Part shown: piece after piece, positions 30,532 to 39,981 of the stretch
How positions within the stretch are numbered: the stretch's first letter is position 1
Layout of the letters: every line of letters begins with the position of its first letter
Assembly (NCBI GenBank): GCA_903873805.1
Contig: CAIQQB010000040.1
Coordinates: forward strand, 1 to 41,052
DNA: 41,052 nt
Direction of reading: 5' to 3'
From: an uncultured Opitutia bacterium
GTDB lineage: Bacteria > Verrucomicrobiota > Verrucomicrobiia > Opitutales > Opitutaceae
Made by a program: the position numbers and the translations under genes
The notes under the pieces: model-generated
The model's input: only the letters and a program-made list of their open reading frames with translations
Database searches by the model: none
Told to the model about the DNA's origin: nothing

Positions 30532-30610
30532 GGGCCGCGAAAAACACCAAAAGCCACAACAAGTCGAACTGGCGCAGATTTTTTGCGCCTCTTTGTGGGT
30601 TTGGTGGCGA

Positions 30611-31711
30611 TTAGAATTTGAACGTCCGGTTCTGCGCCGCGTGCCGCATCCAGTGGTCCACCAGCACGAGCGCGGTCATCGCCTCGACCAGCACCACCGC
30701 CCGGGGCACGACGCAGGGGTCGTGGCGGCCGCGCGCGGCGAGCTCGGTGGCGTGGCCCTCAAGGTCCACGGTTTGCTGGGGCTGGAGGATGGTGGCGGTG
30801 GGTTTGAAGGCGACGCTGAAAGCGATCTCCTCGCCGTTGCTGATGCCGCCCTGGACGCCGCCAGAGCGATTGGTAAGCGTGCGCACGCCGCCGCCGGCGC
30901 GCGGGGCGAATGCGTCGTTGTGCTCGGAGCCCTTCAGGAGCGTGCCGGCAAAACCGCTGCCGAGTTCGAAACCCTTGGTCGCGGGGAGCGAAAGCATGGC
31001 CTTCGCGAGATCGGCCTCAAGGCGGTCGAATACCGGTTCGCCCAGTCCGGCCGGGACCCCGCGCACCCGGCCGGCGATGACGCCGCCCACCGAATCCCCG
31101 GTGGCGCGCACCTGCTTGATGCGGTCGATCATGGCCGCGGCCGTCGCGGGATGCGGACAGCGCACCGCTGTGGCCTCAACCTCGGCCAGCGTGGGAAACG
31201 TTTCCAGCACGGCCGACGGCACCGCCAGATCATGGATGCGCGTGACGAACGCACGAATCTCGACGCCCCCCGCCAGGGCAAGGATCTTCCGGGCAATCGC
31301 ACCCGCCGCGACCCGGCCGACCGTCTCACGGGCCGAACTGCGCCCCCCGCCGCGGTGGTCGCGGAGTCCGAATTTGGCCTGATAGGTATAGTCAGCATGC
31401 GACGGGCGGAACTTATTCCGCATTTCGTCATAGGCGCCGGGCCGCTGGTCGGCATTGCGCACCATCAGGGCGATGGGTGTGCCGGTGGTCCGGCCCTCAA
31501 AGATACCCGACAGGATTTCCACCGCATCGGCCTCCTGGCGCGGTGTCACGATGTCACTCTGGCCCGGCCGGCGGCGGTCGAGGTCGGTCTGGATGTCAGG
31601 CGCAGTCAGCGGCAGGCCCGGCGGACATCCGTCCACCACGACGCCCACCCCGGGACCGTGGCTTTCGCCCCAGGTGGTGATGGTGAAGAGTTTTCCGAGG
31701 CTGTTGGGCAT
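30611..31711 (-). CDS. aroC: chorismate synthase
   Basis: A 366-residue chorismate synthase. It converts 5-enolpyruvylshikimate 3-phosphate to chorismate, the last step of the common aromatic pathway, using reduced FMN. Family marks are [12 protein letters not shown] near the start, [25 protein letters not shown], the second signature [11 protein letters not shown], and a C-terminal FKPTATI...[12 protein letters not shown]. The Met at 31711 (MPNSLGKLF) aligns with the family start; in-frame residues further upstream are not expected. It is divergent from the secretin gene across 180 bases. No other aromatic-pathway gene is in the window. Confidence 0.96.
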   Translation of the reverse strand: MPNSLGKLFTITTWGESHGPGVGVVVDGCPPGLPLTAPDIQTDLDRRRPGQSDIVTPRQEADAVEILSGIFEGRTTGTPIALMVRNADQRPGAYDEMRNKFRPSHADYTYQAKFGLRDHRGGGRSSARETVGRVAAGAIARKILALAGGVEIRAFVTRIHDLAVPSAVLETFPTLAEVEATAVRCPHPATAAAMIDRIKQVRATGDSVGGVIAGRVRGVPAGLGEPVFDRLEADLAKAMLSLPATKGFELGSGFAGTLLKGSEHNDAFAPRAGGGVRTLTNRSGGVQGGISNGEEIAFSVAFKPTATILQPQQTVDLEGHATELAARGRHDPCVVPRAVVLVEAMTALVLVDHWMRHAAQNRTFKF

Positions 31712-31891
31712 CCAATTTGCGACCGTTGGCCAGGGGGCCAAATCCCGCAAGTGCCAAAATTTGCATGGAAAAGGAAACGTCCCGCTCGGTTCCGCCGTCT
31801 CTACGGGCACATCGCTATTTACAATCCTCCCCCCTTGCCTTTGGCTCAGCCTTCCGTGCCGCGCCCCGTGCCCACCTCATCCAACCCCCTT

Positions 31892-34045
31892 ATGCGTCTC
31901 CTCCGCCTGCTCCCGCTCGCCGCCCTCACCCTCGTTCCGGCCTCCGTGCATGCCCAGCCTGCCGCTGCCGCCCCTGCGGCCGCCCCCACGACGGTTCCCG
32001 TCGCCATCACTTCAGACATCATCCAACGGATGAGCCTGCGCGATGCCCCGCTCGATCTGGTCCTCGGCCAGCTTGAGGCTTGGACCGGCCGCATCGTGCT
32101 GCGCCCGCAGGCCCTGCCGGCCACCGCCATCACCCTCAACATCACCCACCAGGTGACCAAGGCCGAGGCCTCCGCCGCCCTCGAGAGCGTGCTCGAGATG
32201 AACGGCATCGGCGTCGTCTACATGGGCGACAAGTTCATCAAGGTCATCGATCTCGCCGCCACCCGTCCCGAAACCCCGGAGCTGATCGTCGGCAAGGCGG
32301 CCGATCTGCCGGCCAGCAACAAGGTCATGTCCAAGATCTTTCAGCTGACCTACCTGCAGGCCGCCAATATCGTGCCGCAACTCAACACGATGCTCACGCC
32401 CCGCCTTGGGGGCGCCATCTTCTTCAACAACAGCGGCTCGTTCCTCGTCACCGACACCATCGCCAACCTCCAGCGCGTCGAGATGCTCGTGGACAAGCTC
32501 GACAACCCCGCTCTCCCCACCTTCAAACCGCATTTCTTCGCGCTGAAATTTGCCAAGGCGGCCGATGTCGCCACCAGCATCTCGGCCATCGTGCAGGGCC
32601 CGTTGCAGACCCAGATTGGCGCGGCCAACGTCGTCCTGTCGGCCGACACCCGCACCAACCAGCTCGTCGTCCTCGGCGACGAGCGCCAGATCCCTCTTTT
32701 CCAGCAGCTGATTGAGAAGCTCGATGTGAAGGCCGACCCCGTCACGGTCAACCGTGTCTTCCCGATCAAGCACGGCAATGCGGTCCAGATCGACCCAATG
32801 CTGCACACCATGATCAACGGCCAGGCCTCCCAGGTGGCCGCCGCCAGCAACACCCGCGGCGCGACCACCCCCGGTGCCACCCGTCCCATGGTCACGACCC
32901 CGCCGAACCAGCCCGCCCCGGCTGGCGGTCAAGCGGCCCCGGCCGCCGCTGCTCCCGCCAACATCAATGTCACCCCCGGGGGCGCCTCCAGTTCCACCGC
33001 CGATTTCAGCCCCTACATGGCCTTCACCAACGATCCGCGCAGCAATTCCATCGTCGCCACCGGCACACCGGATGACATGCGCATCTTGGAGGACCTCATC
33101 AAGGGCATCGACGTGGTCCTCCCCGAGGTCCGTCTCGAGGTCGTGATCGTCGATGTTTCCCTCGGAGACAGCGACACCACCGGCATCTCATCCTTGGGCT
33201 TGGAGGTGCAGAACAACAAGCTGATCGGTTTCAACGGCGCCTTTCCGGGCCTGGGGATCAGCGGGCTGACCGGCACCGCCAACACCACCAGCACCTTTGC
33301 CAGCCTCACCCGGACCGCCGGGCTGCCGAATTCCCTGTCCGGCATCATCAGCTTGTCCACCACCCCGCTCAAGAACAACGCCACCATCCTCTCGTCCCCG
33401 AGCATTGTCACCTCCCACAACACGCAGGGCATGATTTTTGTCGGCGAAACGGTCCCGGTCATCACCGGCAGCGTCAACAGCGGCACCACCGGCGGCACGA
33501 CCTCCACCGTCACCCAGCTCCAAATCGGTATCACCCTGACGGTCACCCCGCTGATCGGCACCGACGGCTCGGTTTATCTGAACATCGCCACCACCGTGGA
33601 CGACACCGCCGGCTCCGTCCTCATCGACGGTAATTCCCAGCCCATCATCAGCTCGCGCCGAACCCAGTCCTACATCGGCTGCAAGACCGGCGACATCCTC
33701 GTCATGGGCGGCCTGCAGAGCAAGAAGGTGGAAAAGAGCACCAGCCGGCTGGGCCCCATCCCCTTCATCGGCGACCTCCTCGGTTCCCGCACCAGTTCCA
33801 ACACCCGTGAGGACATCATCTTCTTCATCCGCCCCACGGTCATCACCGGCGACGCCAGTGACAACGCGAAGGCCCTGAAGCGGGTGGAGTCCATGTCGGA
33901 CGCCCCGTTCGTCAAGGACATGCTGGGCATCGAACCGACACCCGCTCCCGCCGCACCCGCCTCTCCCGCAAAGCCGGGCGCCACGCCCGCCGCTCCCGCC
34001 GCGCCCGACTCCTCGAGTTCACCCGCCCTGCGCCGCCAGCGCTGA
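31892..34045 (+). CDS. gspD: secretin of a type II secretion / type IV pilus system
   Basis: A 717-residue outer-membrane secretin. The signal peptide ends near residue 21 (VHA). The periplasmic part has an N0/STN-like region (about 40-120) and N1-type repeats at about 145-205 and 213-282. A further N-domain at 285-410 is interrupted by an Ala/Pro/Thr-rich insert (about 318-370). The secretin channel domain follows (about 412-652; VTPLIGTDGSVYLNI, LVMGGLQSKKVEKSTSRLGP, PFIGDLLGSR, IIFFIRPTVI). The tail (683-712) is Pro/Ala-rich. It forms the multimeric outer-membrane pore. The start at 31892 was chosen for the signal peptide. A TACAAT at 31820-31825 might be a -10 element, but no good -35 is visible. 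It is the first gene of a three-gene operon with the ATPase and platform protein. PilQ-type function is an alternative. Confidence 0.9.
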   Translation: MRLLRLLPLAALTLVPASVHAQPAAAAPAAAPTTVPVAITSDIIQRMSLRDAPLDLVLGQLEAWTGRIVLRPQALPATAITLNITHQVTKAEASAALESVLEMNGIGVVYMGDKFIKVIDLAATRPETPELIVGKAADLPASNKVMSKIFQLTYLQAANIVPQLNTMLTPRLGGAIFFNNSGSFLVTDTIANLQRVEMLVDKLDNPALPTFKPHFFALKFAKAADVATSISAIVQGPLQTQIGAANVVLSADTRTNQLVVLGDERQIPLFQQLIEKLDVKADPVTVNRVFPIKHGNAVQIDPMLHTMINGQASQVAAASNTRGATTPGATRPMVTTPPNQPAPAGGQAAPAAAAPANINVTPGGASSSTADFSPYMAFTNDPRSNSIVATGTPDDMRILEDLIKGIDVVLPEVRLEVVIVDVSLGDSDTTGISSLGLEVQNNKLIGFNGAFPGLGISGLTGTANTTSTFASLTRTAGLPNSLSGIISLSTTPLKNNATILSSPSIVTSHNTQGMIFVGETVPVITGSVNSGTTGGTTSTVTQLQIGITLTVTPLIGTDGSVYLNIATTVDDTAGSVLIDGNSQPIISSRRTQSYIGCKTGDILVMGGLQSKKVEKSTSRLGPIPFIGDLLGSRTSSNTREDIIFFIRPTVITGDASDNAKALKRVESMSDAPFVKDMLGIEPTPAPAAPASPAKPGATPAAPAAPDSSSSPALRRQR

Positions 34046-34054
34046 CCCACCGCC

Positions 34055-35842
34055 ATGTCCGCCATCTTGGATTCATCGCTGCCGGCCGAGCTGGCCGCTG
34101 CCTTAAGCGACGAGCAACGCCAGACCATCCAGGAAGCGCCGCGTGGCCGCCGGTTGGCTGAACTGGCCGCCGCCCTTGGCCAGGACGAGGGCGAGGTGCT
34201 GAAACAGCTCTCGGCCGCCACCGGCCTGCCCATCGCCAGCAACCTGCAGGGCGACCCGGAAACCCTGCGGCTCTTTCCCGCCCGCCTGGTGAACGAATAC
34301 CAGCTGGTTCCCATCCTCAGCGCGGAGGCCATGGCCGCCGCCGAGGCCGCTGAAGCCGAGGCCAAATCGGCCGCAGCCAGCGCGGAAGATGACGACGGGG
34401 AGGAGGCCGAGCCGGCCATCCCCACCGGCCCGCTCCTGCTGGCGACGGCCTGGATGCCCGACGCCATGATGGTCGAGTGGATCCGCACTTTCACGACCCG
34501 CCGCCTCGTCTGGAATCTCGGGGTGCCTGACAAGATCCACCAGCTGATCATCGACCAGTGGGGCGTCGGCTCCGGCAGCCTGGATGAGGACGACGACAGC
34601 TACCTCGCCCCCGAAACGGCCGAGGTGGTGGACGGCGATGTCGATGAGGAGGCCGCCGTCGTGCGCTTTGTCACCGAGGTCGTCGCCCAGGCCGTCGCCG
34701 ACGATGCCACCGACATCCATTTTGAGCCCCAGGAAAAGCAGCTCCGCATCCGCTACCGCGTGGACGGCCTGCTGGTCCACGTGCCCGTGCCGGACAACCT
34801 CCTGCGCTTTCAGGACGCCATCATCTCCCGCGTGAAGATCATGGCGAAGCTGAACATCTCCGAGAAACGTCTGCCGCAGGACGGCCGCATCAATTTCAAG
34901 TCGGGCAACACCCTGCTGGACATCCGCGTCTCCACCCTTCCGACGATCTACGCCGAGTCCATCTCGCTCCGTCTGCTGAACAAGAAGAAGGACGCCTACA
35001 ACACGATGGACCGCCTCGGCATGGCGGCGGATGAGCAGGCCCAGATCAACGACGTCCTCAACGTCCCCCACGGCATCATTCTCGTCACCGGCCCGACCGG
35101 TTCCGGCAAATCGACCACGCTCAATGCGTTTCTCCGCAAGATCAACGCGGTCGACCTCCGCATCATGACCGTCGAGGACCCCGTCGAATACGAGGTGCCG
35201 GGCGTGAACCAGACGCAGGTGAAAACCGAGATCGGCTTCACCTTCGCCACCGCCCTCCGCAGTCTTCTGCGTCAGGATCCCGATGTCATCATGGTGGGTG
35301 AAATCCGCGACAAGGAGACGGCCGAAATCGCCATCCGCGCGGCCCTCACCGGCCATCTGGTGTTTTCCACCCTGCACACCAACGACGCCCCCGGCGCCAT
35401 CACCCGTCTGGTCGACATGGGCATCGAGCCGTTCCTGGTGGCCTCGGCCATCGAGATGGTCATCGCCCAGCGCCTTGTGCGCCGCCTGTGCAACGACTGC
35501 GCGAAGCCGCAGCCCGTCAACCACGTCAAGCTCCGCGAGTCGCTGCTGGTCCTCAATGTCGACCCCGCCGAGGCCGATCTCATCACCGCGCTCAAGCAGC
35601 CCGTCGGCTGCGACCGCTGCCGCAACACCGGCTACCGCGGCCGGGTCGGCCTCTTCGAAATCCTCAAGCTCAACGACGAGCTCCACGAGATCATCCTCAA
35701 GCGCGAAAGCACCCGCACGCTGGCCGACTGCGCCCGGCGGCAGGGCATGCGCGCCCTGGAGCAGAGCGGCTGGGAAAAGATCAAGTCCGGCCTGACCACG
35801 CTCGACGAAGTGCTGCGCGTCATCACCGTCGTCGAAAAGTAA
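34055..35842 (+). CDS. gspE: assembly ATPase GspE/PilB
   Basis: A 595-residue hexameric traffic ATPase that powers pseudopilus or pilus assembly from the inner face of the inner membrane. Residues 1-170 correspond to the N-terminal GspE_N/MshEN region, here interrupted by an Ala/Glu/Asp-rich linker (92-120). The Walker A loop is GPTGSGKS (346-353). An Asp box and Walker B region run near 408-419 (DPDVIMVGEIRD), and a His box is at STLHTNDAPGA. A tetracysteine zinc site is formed by CNDC (479-482) and CDRC (519-522), typical of GspE/PilB and absent from PilT. The gene begins nine bases after the gspD stop and ends six bases before gspF. Both starts lack Shine-Dalgarno sites and have CCC or GCC before ATG. 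Confidence 0.95.
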   Translation: MSAILDSSLPAELAAALSDEQRQTIQEAPRGRRLAELAAALGQDEGEVLKQLSAATGLPIASNLQGDPETLRLFPARLVNEYQLVPILSAEAMAAAEAAEAEAKSAAASAEDDDGEEAEPAIPTGPLLLATAWMPDAMMVEWIRTFTTRRLVWNLGVPDKIHQLIIDQWGVGSGSLDEDDDSYLAPETAEVVDGDVDEEAAVVRFVTEVVAQAVADDATDIHFEPQEKQLRIRYRVDGLLVHVPVPDNLLRFQDAIISRVKIMAKLNISEKRLPQDGRINFKSGNTLLDIRVSTLPTIYAESISLRLLNKKKDAYNTMDRLGMAADEQAQINDVLNVPHGIILVTGPTGSGKSTTLNAFLRKINAVDLRIMTVEDPVEYEVPGVNQTQVKTEIGFTFATALRSLLRQDPDVIMVGEIRDKETAEIAIRAALTGHLVFSTLHTNDAPGAITRLVDMGIEPFLVASAIEMVIAQRLVRRLCNDCAKPQPVNHVKLRESLLVLNVDPAEADLITALKQPVGCDRCRNTGYRGRVGLFEILKLNDELHEIILKRESTRTLADCARRQGMRALEQSGWEKIKSGLTTLDEVLRVITVVEK

Positions 35843-35848
35843 ACGCCC

Positions 35849-37102
35849 ATGCCGACGTTTGCCTATTCCGCCCGCAATGCCGCCGGGCAGTCGCTGCAGG
35901 CCGAGCTCGAGGCTCCCACGCGCAAGGATGCCCTGCGCATGCTCGCGTCGCGCGGCCTCACCCCGGTCAATCTCAGCGAATACACCGGCCGGCCCGGCGC
36001 CGCCCACAAAGCCGGGGCGGTCGCCGCCCGCCGGGCCGCCGAAACCGCCGCCCCCGTGGCCGTGGTCAAGCTCAAGCGCAGCCACCGACTGCCCCTGCTC
36101 TCCGCCCTCTACGAGCTCACCACCAGCGGCCTCTCCGCCGGCGAGGCCGTGCGCCTCCTCTCCGTCCGCGTCAAGGATCCCGCCATCCACACCCTCTGCT
36201 CCGGCCTCTGGGAGCGCATCGGCGAGGGCGCGACCCTCTCCGGCGCCATGGCGCAGTTTCCCGAGGTCTTTGACGAGGCCACCCTCAACCTGATGCAGGC
36301 CGGTGAGGCCACGGGCAATCTCAACGAGGTGCTCAGCCGCATCATCGCCCATTTGACCGAACAGCGCGAACTGCAGCGGCAGCTCTCCGCCGCCCTCGCC
36401 TACCCGATCTTCCTCACCTGCGTGGCCGCCGGCGTCGTGCTCTTCTTCCTGTTCTTCCTGATGCCGAAGCTGAACGTGCTCTTCTCGTCACTGCATGGGG
36501 ATGTGCCGCTCTCGACCCGCGCCCTGCTCGCGCTCGCCGACTTCACCCTGCACTACGGCCTGATCGTGGTGATCGCCGCGGTCTTCGGGGTCGCCAGCTT
36601 CTGGCGCTGGCGGCAGACGGAGAGCGGCCGCCGCAAGACCGACGAATGGATGCTGAAGGTGCCGCTGCTCGGCCCGTTCTGCGTCGCCCAGACCGTGCTC
36701 GCCTTCAGCCAGACCCTCTCCGTGCTGCTGGAAAACGGCATCACCACCTCGGAGGCCCTCCGGATGACCGAACGCCAGATCGGCAACCGGGTGCACCGCG
36801 AGGCGTTCGACGTCGCCACCGGGCGGGTCCTCGAGGGCGAGGCGCTCTCCCAGGCTCTAATCCGCACCGGCTGCTTTCCCGACCTCGTCCTCGACCAGCT
36901 GGCCGTCGGCGAAAACACCGGCAACGTCGTCCCCAGCCTCCGCAAGATCGCCATCGCCTTTCAGCGCCAGGTCTCGGGCCAGCTCAAGGTCTTCACCAGC
37001 GTGATCGGCAGCGGGGTGCTGATGACCGTGTTTATTTTCGTCGGCTTCATCGCCTTCGCCATTGTCAACGCGGTGTTCAGCCTCAGCGCCAGCATCAAAT
37101 AG
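35849..37102 (+). CDS. gspF: inner-membrane platform protein GspF/PilC
   Basis: A 417-residue polytopic protein with two T2SSF domains (about 83-205 and 285-408). Each carries the typical L-x2-GI/GLS-x-GEA / ITTSEAL pattern and the GE-x-TG-x-L/V motif (GEATGNLNEVL, GENTGNVVPSL). Membrane spans lie at about 183-204, 236-253 and 384-409. The first 70 residues (TFAYSARNAAGQSLQAELEAPTRKDAL) are the usual cytoplasmic cap that binds the ATPase, followed by an Ala-rich linker. It anchors the ATPase and hands pseudopilin subunits to the growing fibre. It is the last gene of the operon; no pseudopilin gene follows, and the next gene is metabolic and 243 bases away. Confidence 0.95.
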   Translation: MPTFAYSARNAAGQSLQAELEAPTRKDALRMLASRGLTPVNLSEYTGRPGAAHKAGAVAARRAAETAAPVAVVKLKRSHRLPLLSALYELTTSGLSAGEAVRLLSVRVKDPAIHTLCSGLWERIGEGATLSGAMAQFPEVFDEATLNLMQAGEATGNLNEVLSRIIAHLTEQRELQRQLSAALAYPIFLTCVAAGVVLFFLFFLMPKLNVLFSSLHGDVPLSTRALLALADFTLHYGLIVVIAAVFGVASFWRWRQTESGRRKTDEWMLKVPLLGPFCVAQTVLAFSQTLSVLLENGITTSEALRMTERQIGNRVHREAFDVATGRVLEGEALSQALIRTGCFPDLVLDQLAVGENTGNVVPSLRKIAIAFQRQVSGQLKVFTSVIGSGVLMTVFIFVGFIAFAIVNAVFSLSASIK

Positions 37103-37345
37103 TCCGGCGGCGGGCGCACTGCGGATTCTTGCCGCGGGGGAGGGTTGGTGCTCCGGGCGGAATCCTGCGCGGGCTGGTCTTCGCGCGTCCTCCGCGGAGG
37201 TGGAATCGGCTTTTTCCGCACCGAATTGACCGCCGACCTAAGGACCGGCCGGATGTTTCGGCTTGCGGCGGAAAGGGCGCGCGATGAACTCCGGGCGGAC
37301 GCCGCCCGCCCGTCCCGGCGGTCCGGTTCCCCGGCTTTCCCACCC

Positions 37346-38383
37346 ATGCCCAGACCCGTCACGCTGTTCACCGGCCAGTGGGCCGATCTGCCCCTCGCCC
37401 GGCTGGCTCCGCTCGCCCGTCAGATGGGCTACGACGGCCTGGAACTCGCCTGCTGGGGCGACCATTTTGATGTCGTGGCCGCCGCCGGCTCGAAAAAATA
37501 CTTGCGGGGAAAATGGGCCCTGCTGCGGGACCACGGCCTCACCTGCCACGCCGTGTCCAGCCACCTCGTCGGCCAGGCCGTCTGCGACCACATCGACGAA
37601 CGCCACCGGGCCATCCTCCCGCCCGAGGTCTGGGGCGACGGCGATCCGGAGGGCGTCCGCCGCCGCGCCGCCCGCCGGATGATCCTCACCGCCCGGGCCG
37701 CCCGCGCCTTCTTCGACGCCGAGCCGGGCCGCCGGCCCGCCGACCGCACCCCGGCCGTCGTCAACGGATTCACCGGCTCCAGCATCTGGCACTCGCTCTA
37801 CGCCTTCCCGCCCACCCCGCCGGCGTATTGGGAAGCTGGATATGCGGATTTTGCGCGACGCTTCGGTCCGATTCTCGAGGCCTTTGACCGGGCCAACGTG
37901 AACTTTGCCCTCGAGGTCCACCCGACCGAGATCGCCTTCGACCTCGCGTCCGCCCAGCGCACCCTCGCCGCCGTCAAGGGACACCGCCGTTTCGGCTTCA
38001 ACTACGACCCGTCCCATCTCGGCTACCAGGGCGTCGATTACGTGCAGTTCATCCGCACCTTCGGCCCGCGCCTGTTCCACGCCCACCTGAAGGACGTCTG
38101 GTGGGGCCATGGCGACGGCTCCGTCGGGGTGTTCGGCGGCCATGTCCCCTTCGGCGATCCGCGCCGGTACTGGGATTTCCGCTCCCCCGGCCACGGCGAC
38201 ATCCGCTTCGAGGACATCATCGTCGCCTTGAACGATGTCGGCTACCGCGGCCCGCTCTCCGTTGAGTGGGAGGATGCCCGCATGGACCGCGTGCACGGCG
38301 CCACCGAGGCCGCCGCATTCGTCCGCCGGCTCGACTTCCCCCCCAGCGCCGTCGCTTTCGATGCCGCGTTCGGGAAAAAGTAA
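37346..38383 (+). CDS. sugar phosphate isomerase/epimerase-like TIM-barrel protein
   Basis: A 345-residue member of the xylose-isomerase-like TIM-barrel superfamily (AP_endonuc_2). Candidate metal ligands are E190 ([10 protein letters not shown]), D221 and H224 ([10 protein letters not shown]), H247 (FHAHLKD) and E307 (SVEWED), arranged as in IolE and related isomerases. The N-terminus ([32 protein letters not shown]) is typical. The Met at 37346 follows CACCC and is at the family start; in-frame residues upstream look non-coding. It is followed 86 bases later by a Gfo/Idh/MocA dehydrogenase, a pairing common in inositol and sugar catabolism. The exact substrate cannot be told. Cytoplasmic. 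Confidence 0.88.
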   Translation: MPRPVTLFTGQWADLPLARLAPLARQMGYDGLELACWGDHFDVVAAAGSKKYLRGKWALLRDHGLTCHAVSSHLVGQAVCDHIDERHRAILPPEVWGDGDPEGVRRRAARRMILTARAARAFFDAEPGRRPADRTPAVVNGFTGSSIWHSLYAFPPTPPAYWEAGYADFARRFGPILEAFDRANVNFALEVHPTEIAFDLASAQRTLAAVKGHRRFGFNYDPSHLGYQGVDYVQFIRTFGPRLFHAHLKDVWWGHGDGSVGVFGGHVPFGDPRRYWDFRSPGHGDIRFEDIIVALNDVGYRGPLSVEWEDARMDRVHGATEAAAFVRRLDFPPSAVAFDAAFGKK

Positions 38384-38469
38384 TCCGTCCCATGCCTCCG
38401 CCGGTCCTTCCCAACCCTCACCACCTTCATTCGCGTTTCTTCGTGTGATGCGCGGACAGCTCTCACCCC

Positions 38470-39624
38470 ATGAATCGCAAACTTCGTTTTGGCATGATCG
38501 GCGGCGGGCGCGGCGCCTTCATCGGCGCCGTCCACCGCCTGGCCGCCGTGATGGATGGCCGCGCTGAGCTGGTCGCCGGCGCGTTTTCGGCGGACCCCAC
38601 CCGCTCCCAGCTGTCGGGTGCCGACCTCCTGCTCGATCCGGCCCGCGTCTACGGCAGCTACACCGCGATGGCCCGGGCCGAGGCCGCGCGGCCGGCCGGC
38701 GAACGCCTCGACTTCGTCGTCATCGTCACGCCCAACCACCAGCATTTTCCGCCCGCCAAACTGTTCCTCGAGGCGGGCTTCAACGTCGTCTGCGACAAGC
38801 CTGTCACTCTCAGCCTCGCCGAGGCGCGCCGGCTCCGCACCATCGTGCGCCGGACAAAGAAGGTCTTTGTCCTGACCCACAACTACACCGGCAACGCGAT
38901 GGTGAAGCAGGCGCGCGCGCTGGTCCACGCCGGTGCGCTGGGTCGGATCCGCAAGGTGGTCGTCGAGTATCCGCAGGGCTGGCTCAGCACCCGGCTCGAG
39001 GCCACCGGCCAGAAGCAGGCGGCCTGGCGCGCCGACCCGAAGCGCAGCGGCATCGCCTGCTGCCTGGGCGACATCGGCACGCACGCCGAAAACCTCGCCC
39101 GCTATGTGACCGGCCTGCATCTCGGTTCGCTCTGCGCTGATCTCACGACTTTCGTGCCCGGCCGTCTGCTGGAAGATGACGCCAACCTGCTGCTGCGCTA
39201 CCGCGGCGGCGCCAAGGGGGTGCTGCATTGCTCGCAGATCGCCATCGGCGAGGAGAACAGCCTCAACCTCCGCGTCTACGGCGACAAGGCCTCGCTCGAG
39301 TGGCACCAGGAACACCCCAACGAGCTCGTCGTCAAATATGCCGACCGGCCGCGGGAAATCTGGCGGCGGGGGAACGCCTACGTGGGCGCGGCGGCCAAAA
39401 AGTTCACCCGCGTTCCCGCCGGCCATCCCGAGGGCTACCTCGAGTCGTTTGGCAACATTTACCTGGAGGCCTTCCGCGCCATCGCGGCCGAGGTCGGGGG
39501 CCGGCCGCCACCGAAGGATCTGGATTTTCCCACGATTGACGACGGCGTCGAGGGCATGGCGTTCATCGAGGCCGCCGTGCGGTCGTCGCGCCGCGGCGCC
39601 CGGTGGGTCAGGATGCCGGTGTAA
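38470..39624 (+). CDS. Gfo/Idh/MocA family oxidoreductase
   Basis: A 384-residue NAD(P)-dependent dehydrogenase. The Rossmann nucleotide loop is [13 protein letters not shown] at residues 7-19. The CDKP motif at 108-111 (EKP type, catalytic Lys 110) and GDIGTH at 200-205 (catalytic Asp/His pair) are present. The C-terminal half has the usual open beta-sheet substrate domain ([13 protein letters not shown] and onward). The family oxidises or isomerises sugars, inositols or their derivatives. The pairing with the upstream TIM-barrel isomerase suggests a two-step sugar or polyol conversion. No transporter or regulator is adjacent to reveal the substrate. Its 3' end overlaps the convergent ferredoxin gene by 17 bases. 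Confidence 0.92.
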   Translation: MNRKLRFGMIGGGRGAFIGAVHRLAAVMDGRAELVAGAFSADPTRSQLSGADLLLDPARVYGSYTAMARAEAARPAGERLDFVVIVTPNHQHFPPAKLFLEAGFNVVCDKPVTLSLAEARRLRTIVRRTKKVFVLTHNYTGNAMVKQARALVHAGALGRIRKVVVEYPQGWLSTRLEATGQKQAAWRADPKRSGIACCLGDIGTHAENLARYVTGLHLGSLCADLTTFVPGRLLEDDANLLLRYRGGAKGVLHCSQIAIGEENSLNLRVYGDKASLEWHQEHPNELVVKYADRPREIWRRGNAYVGAAAKKFTRVPAGHPEGYLESFGNIYLEAFRAIAAEVGGRPPPKDLDFPTIDDGVEGMAFIEAAVRSSRRGARWVRMPV

Positions 39625-39967
39625 GCGGCTGCGTCCGCACCACCCATTCGGCGACCGGCGTCCCGCCGGCGAGATGCTCGGTGACGATGCGCTCGCAGCG
39701 CGCGGGCGTGACGCCGCCATACCACACTCCCTCGGGATAGACCACCAGCCACGGACCGCCGCAACAAATGCGGAAGCAGGCGGCCTTGGAGCGCAGCGCC
39801 GGCAGCCCGAGTTCCTGCACCCGCCGTTTCAACACCTCCCAAGTCGCCAGTCCGTCCGCCGCCGCACAGCAATCGGGCCCGACGCACAGGAAGACATGCC
39901 GTTGCAACCCCGCCAGGTTCATCTTGGCGAAGGCGGCCGCAACCTCGGGATCGGGCGGAATGCTCAT
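39608..39967 (-). CDS. thioredoxin-like [2Fe-2S] ferredoxin
   Basis: A 119-residue protein of the thioredoxin-fold ferredoxin type. Cysteines C28, C33, C64 and C68 (FLCVGPDC and AACFRIC) have the spacing of the [2Fe-2S] ligands, with extra Cys at 34, 69 and 91. The segment [21 protein letters not shown] is characteristic of the (2Fe-2S) ferredoxin family found near cobalamin or redox genes and in many bacteria as a stand-alone carrier. Cytoplasmic electron transfer is likely; the partner is unknown. The gene is convergent with the dehydrogenase gene, overlapping it by 17 bases, and lies 14 bases before the MBG-repeat gene's stop. Confidence 0.82.
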   Translation of the reverse strand: MSIPPDPEVAAAFAKMNLAGLQRHVFLCVGPDCCAAADGLATWEVLKRRVQELGLPALRSKAACFRICCGGPWLVVYPEGVWYGGVTPARCERIVTEHLAGGTPVAEWVVRTQPLTPAS

Positions 39968-39981
39968 GATCAGCCGCGAAC

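Noticed and set aside
30532..30610. T-rich hairpin (GGCGCA...TGCGCC) between aroC and the P-loop gene as a terminator
   Set aside because: The T-rich part is in the loop and not after the stem on the aroC strand. It resembles a common low-GC intergenic filler sequence.
34103..36352. Minus-strand open frame spanning gspE and gspF
   Set aside because: It crosses two well-defined genes and is a GC-driven shadow.
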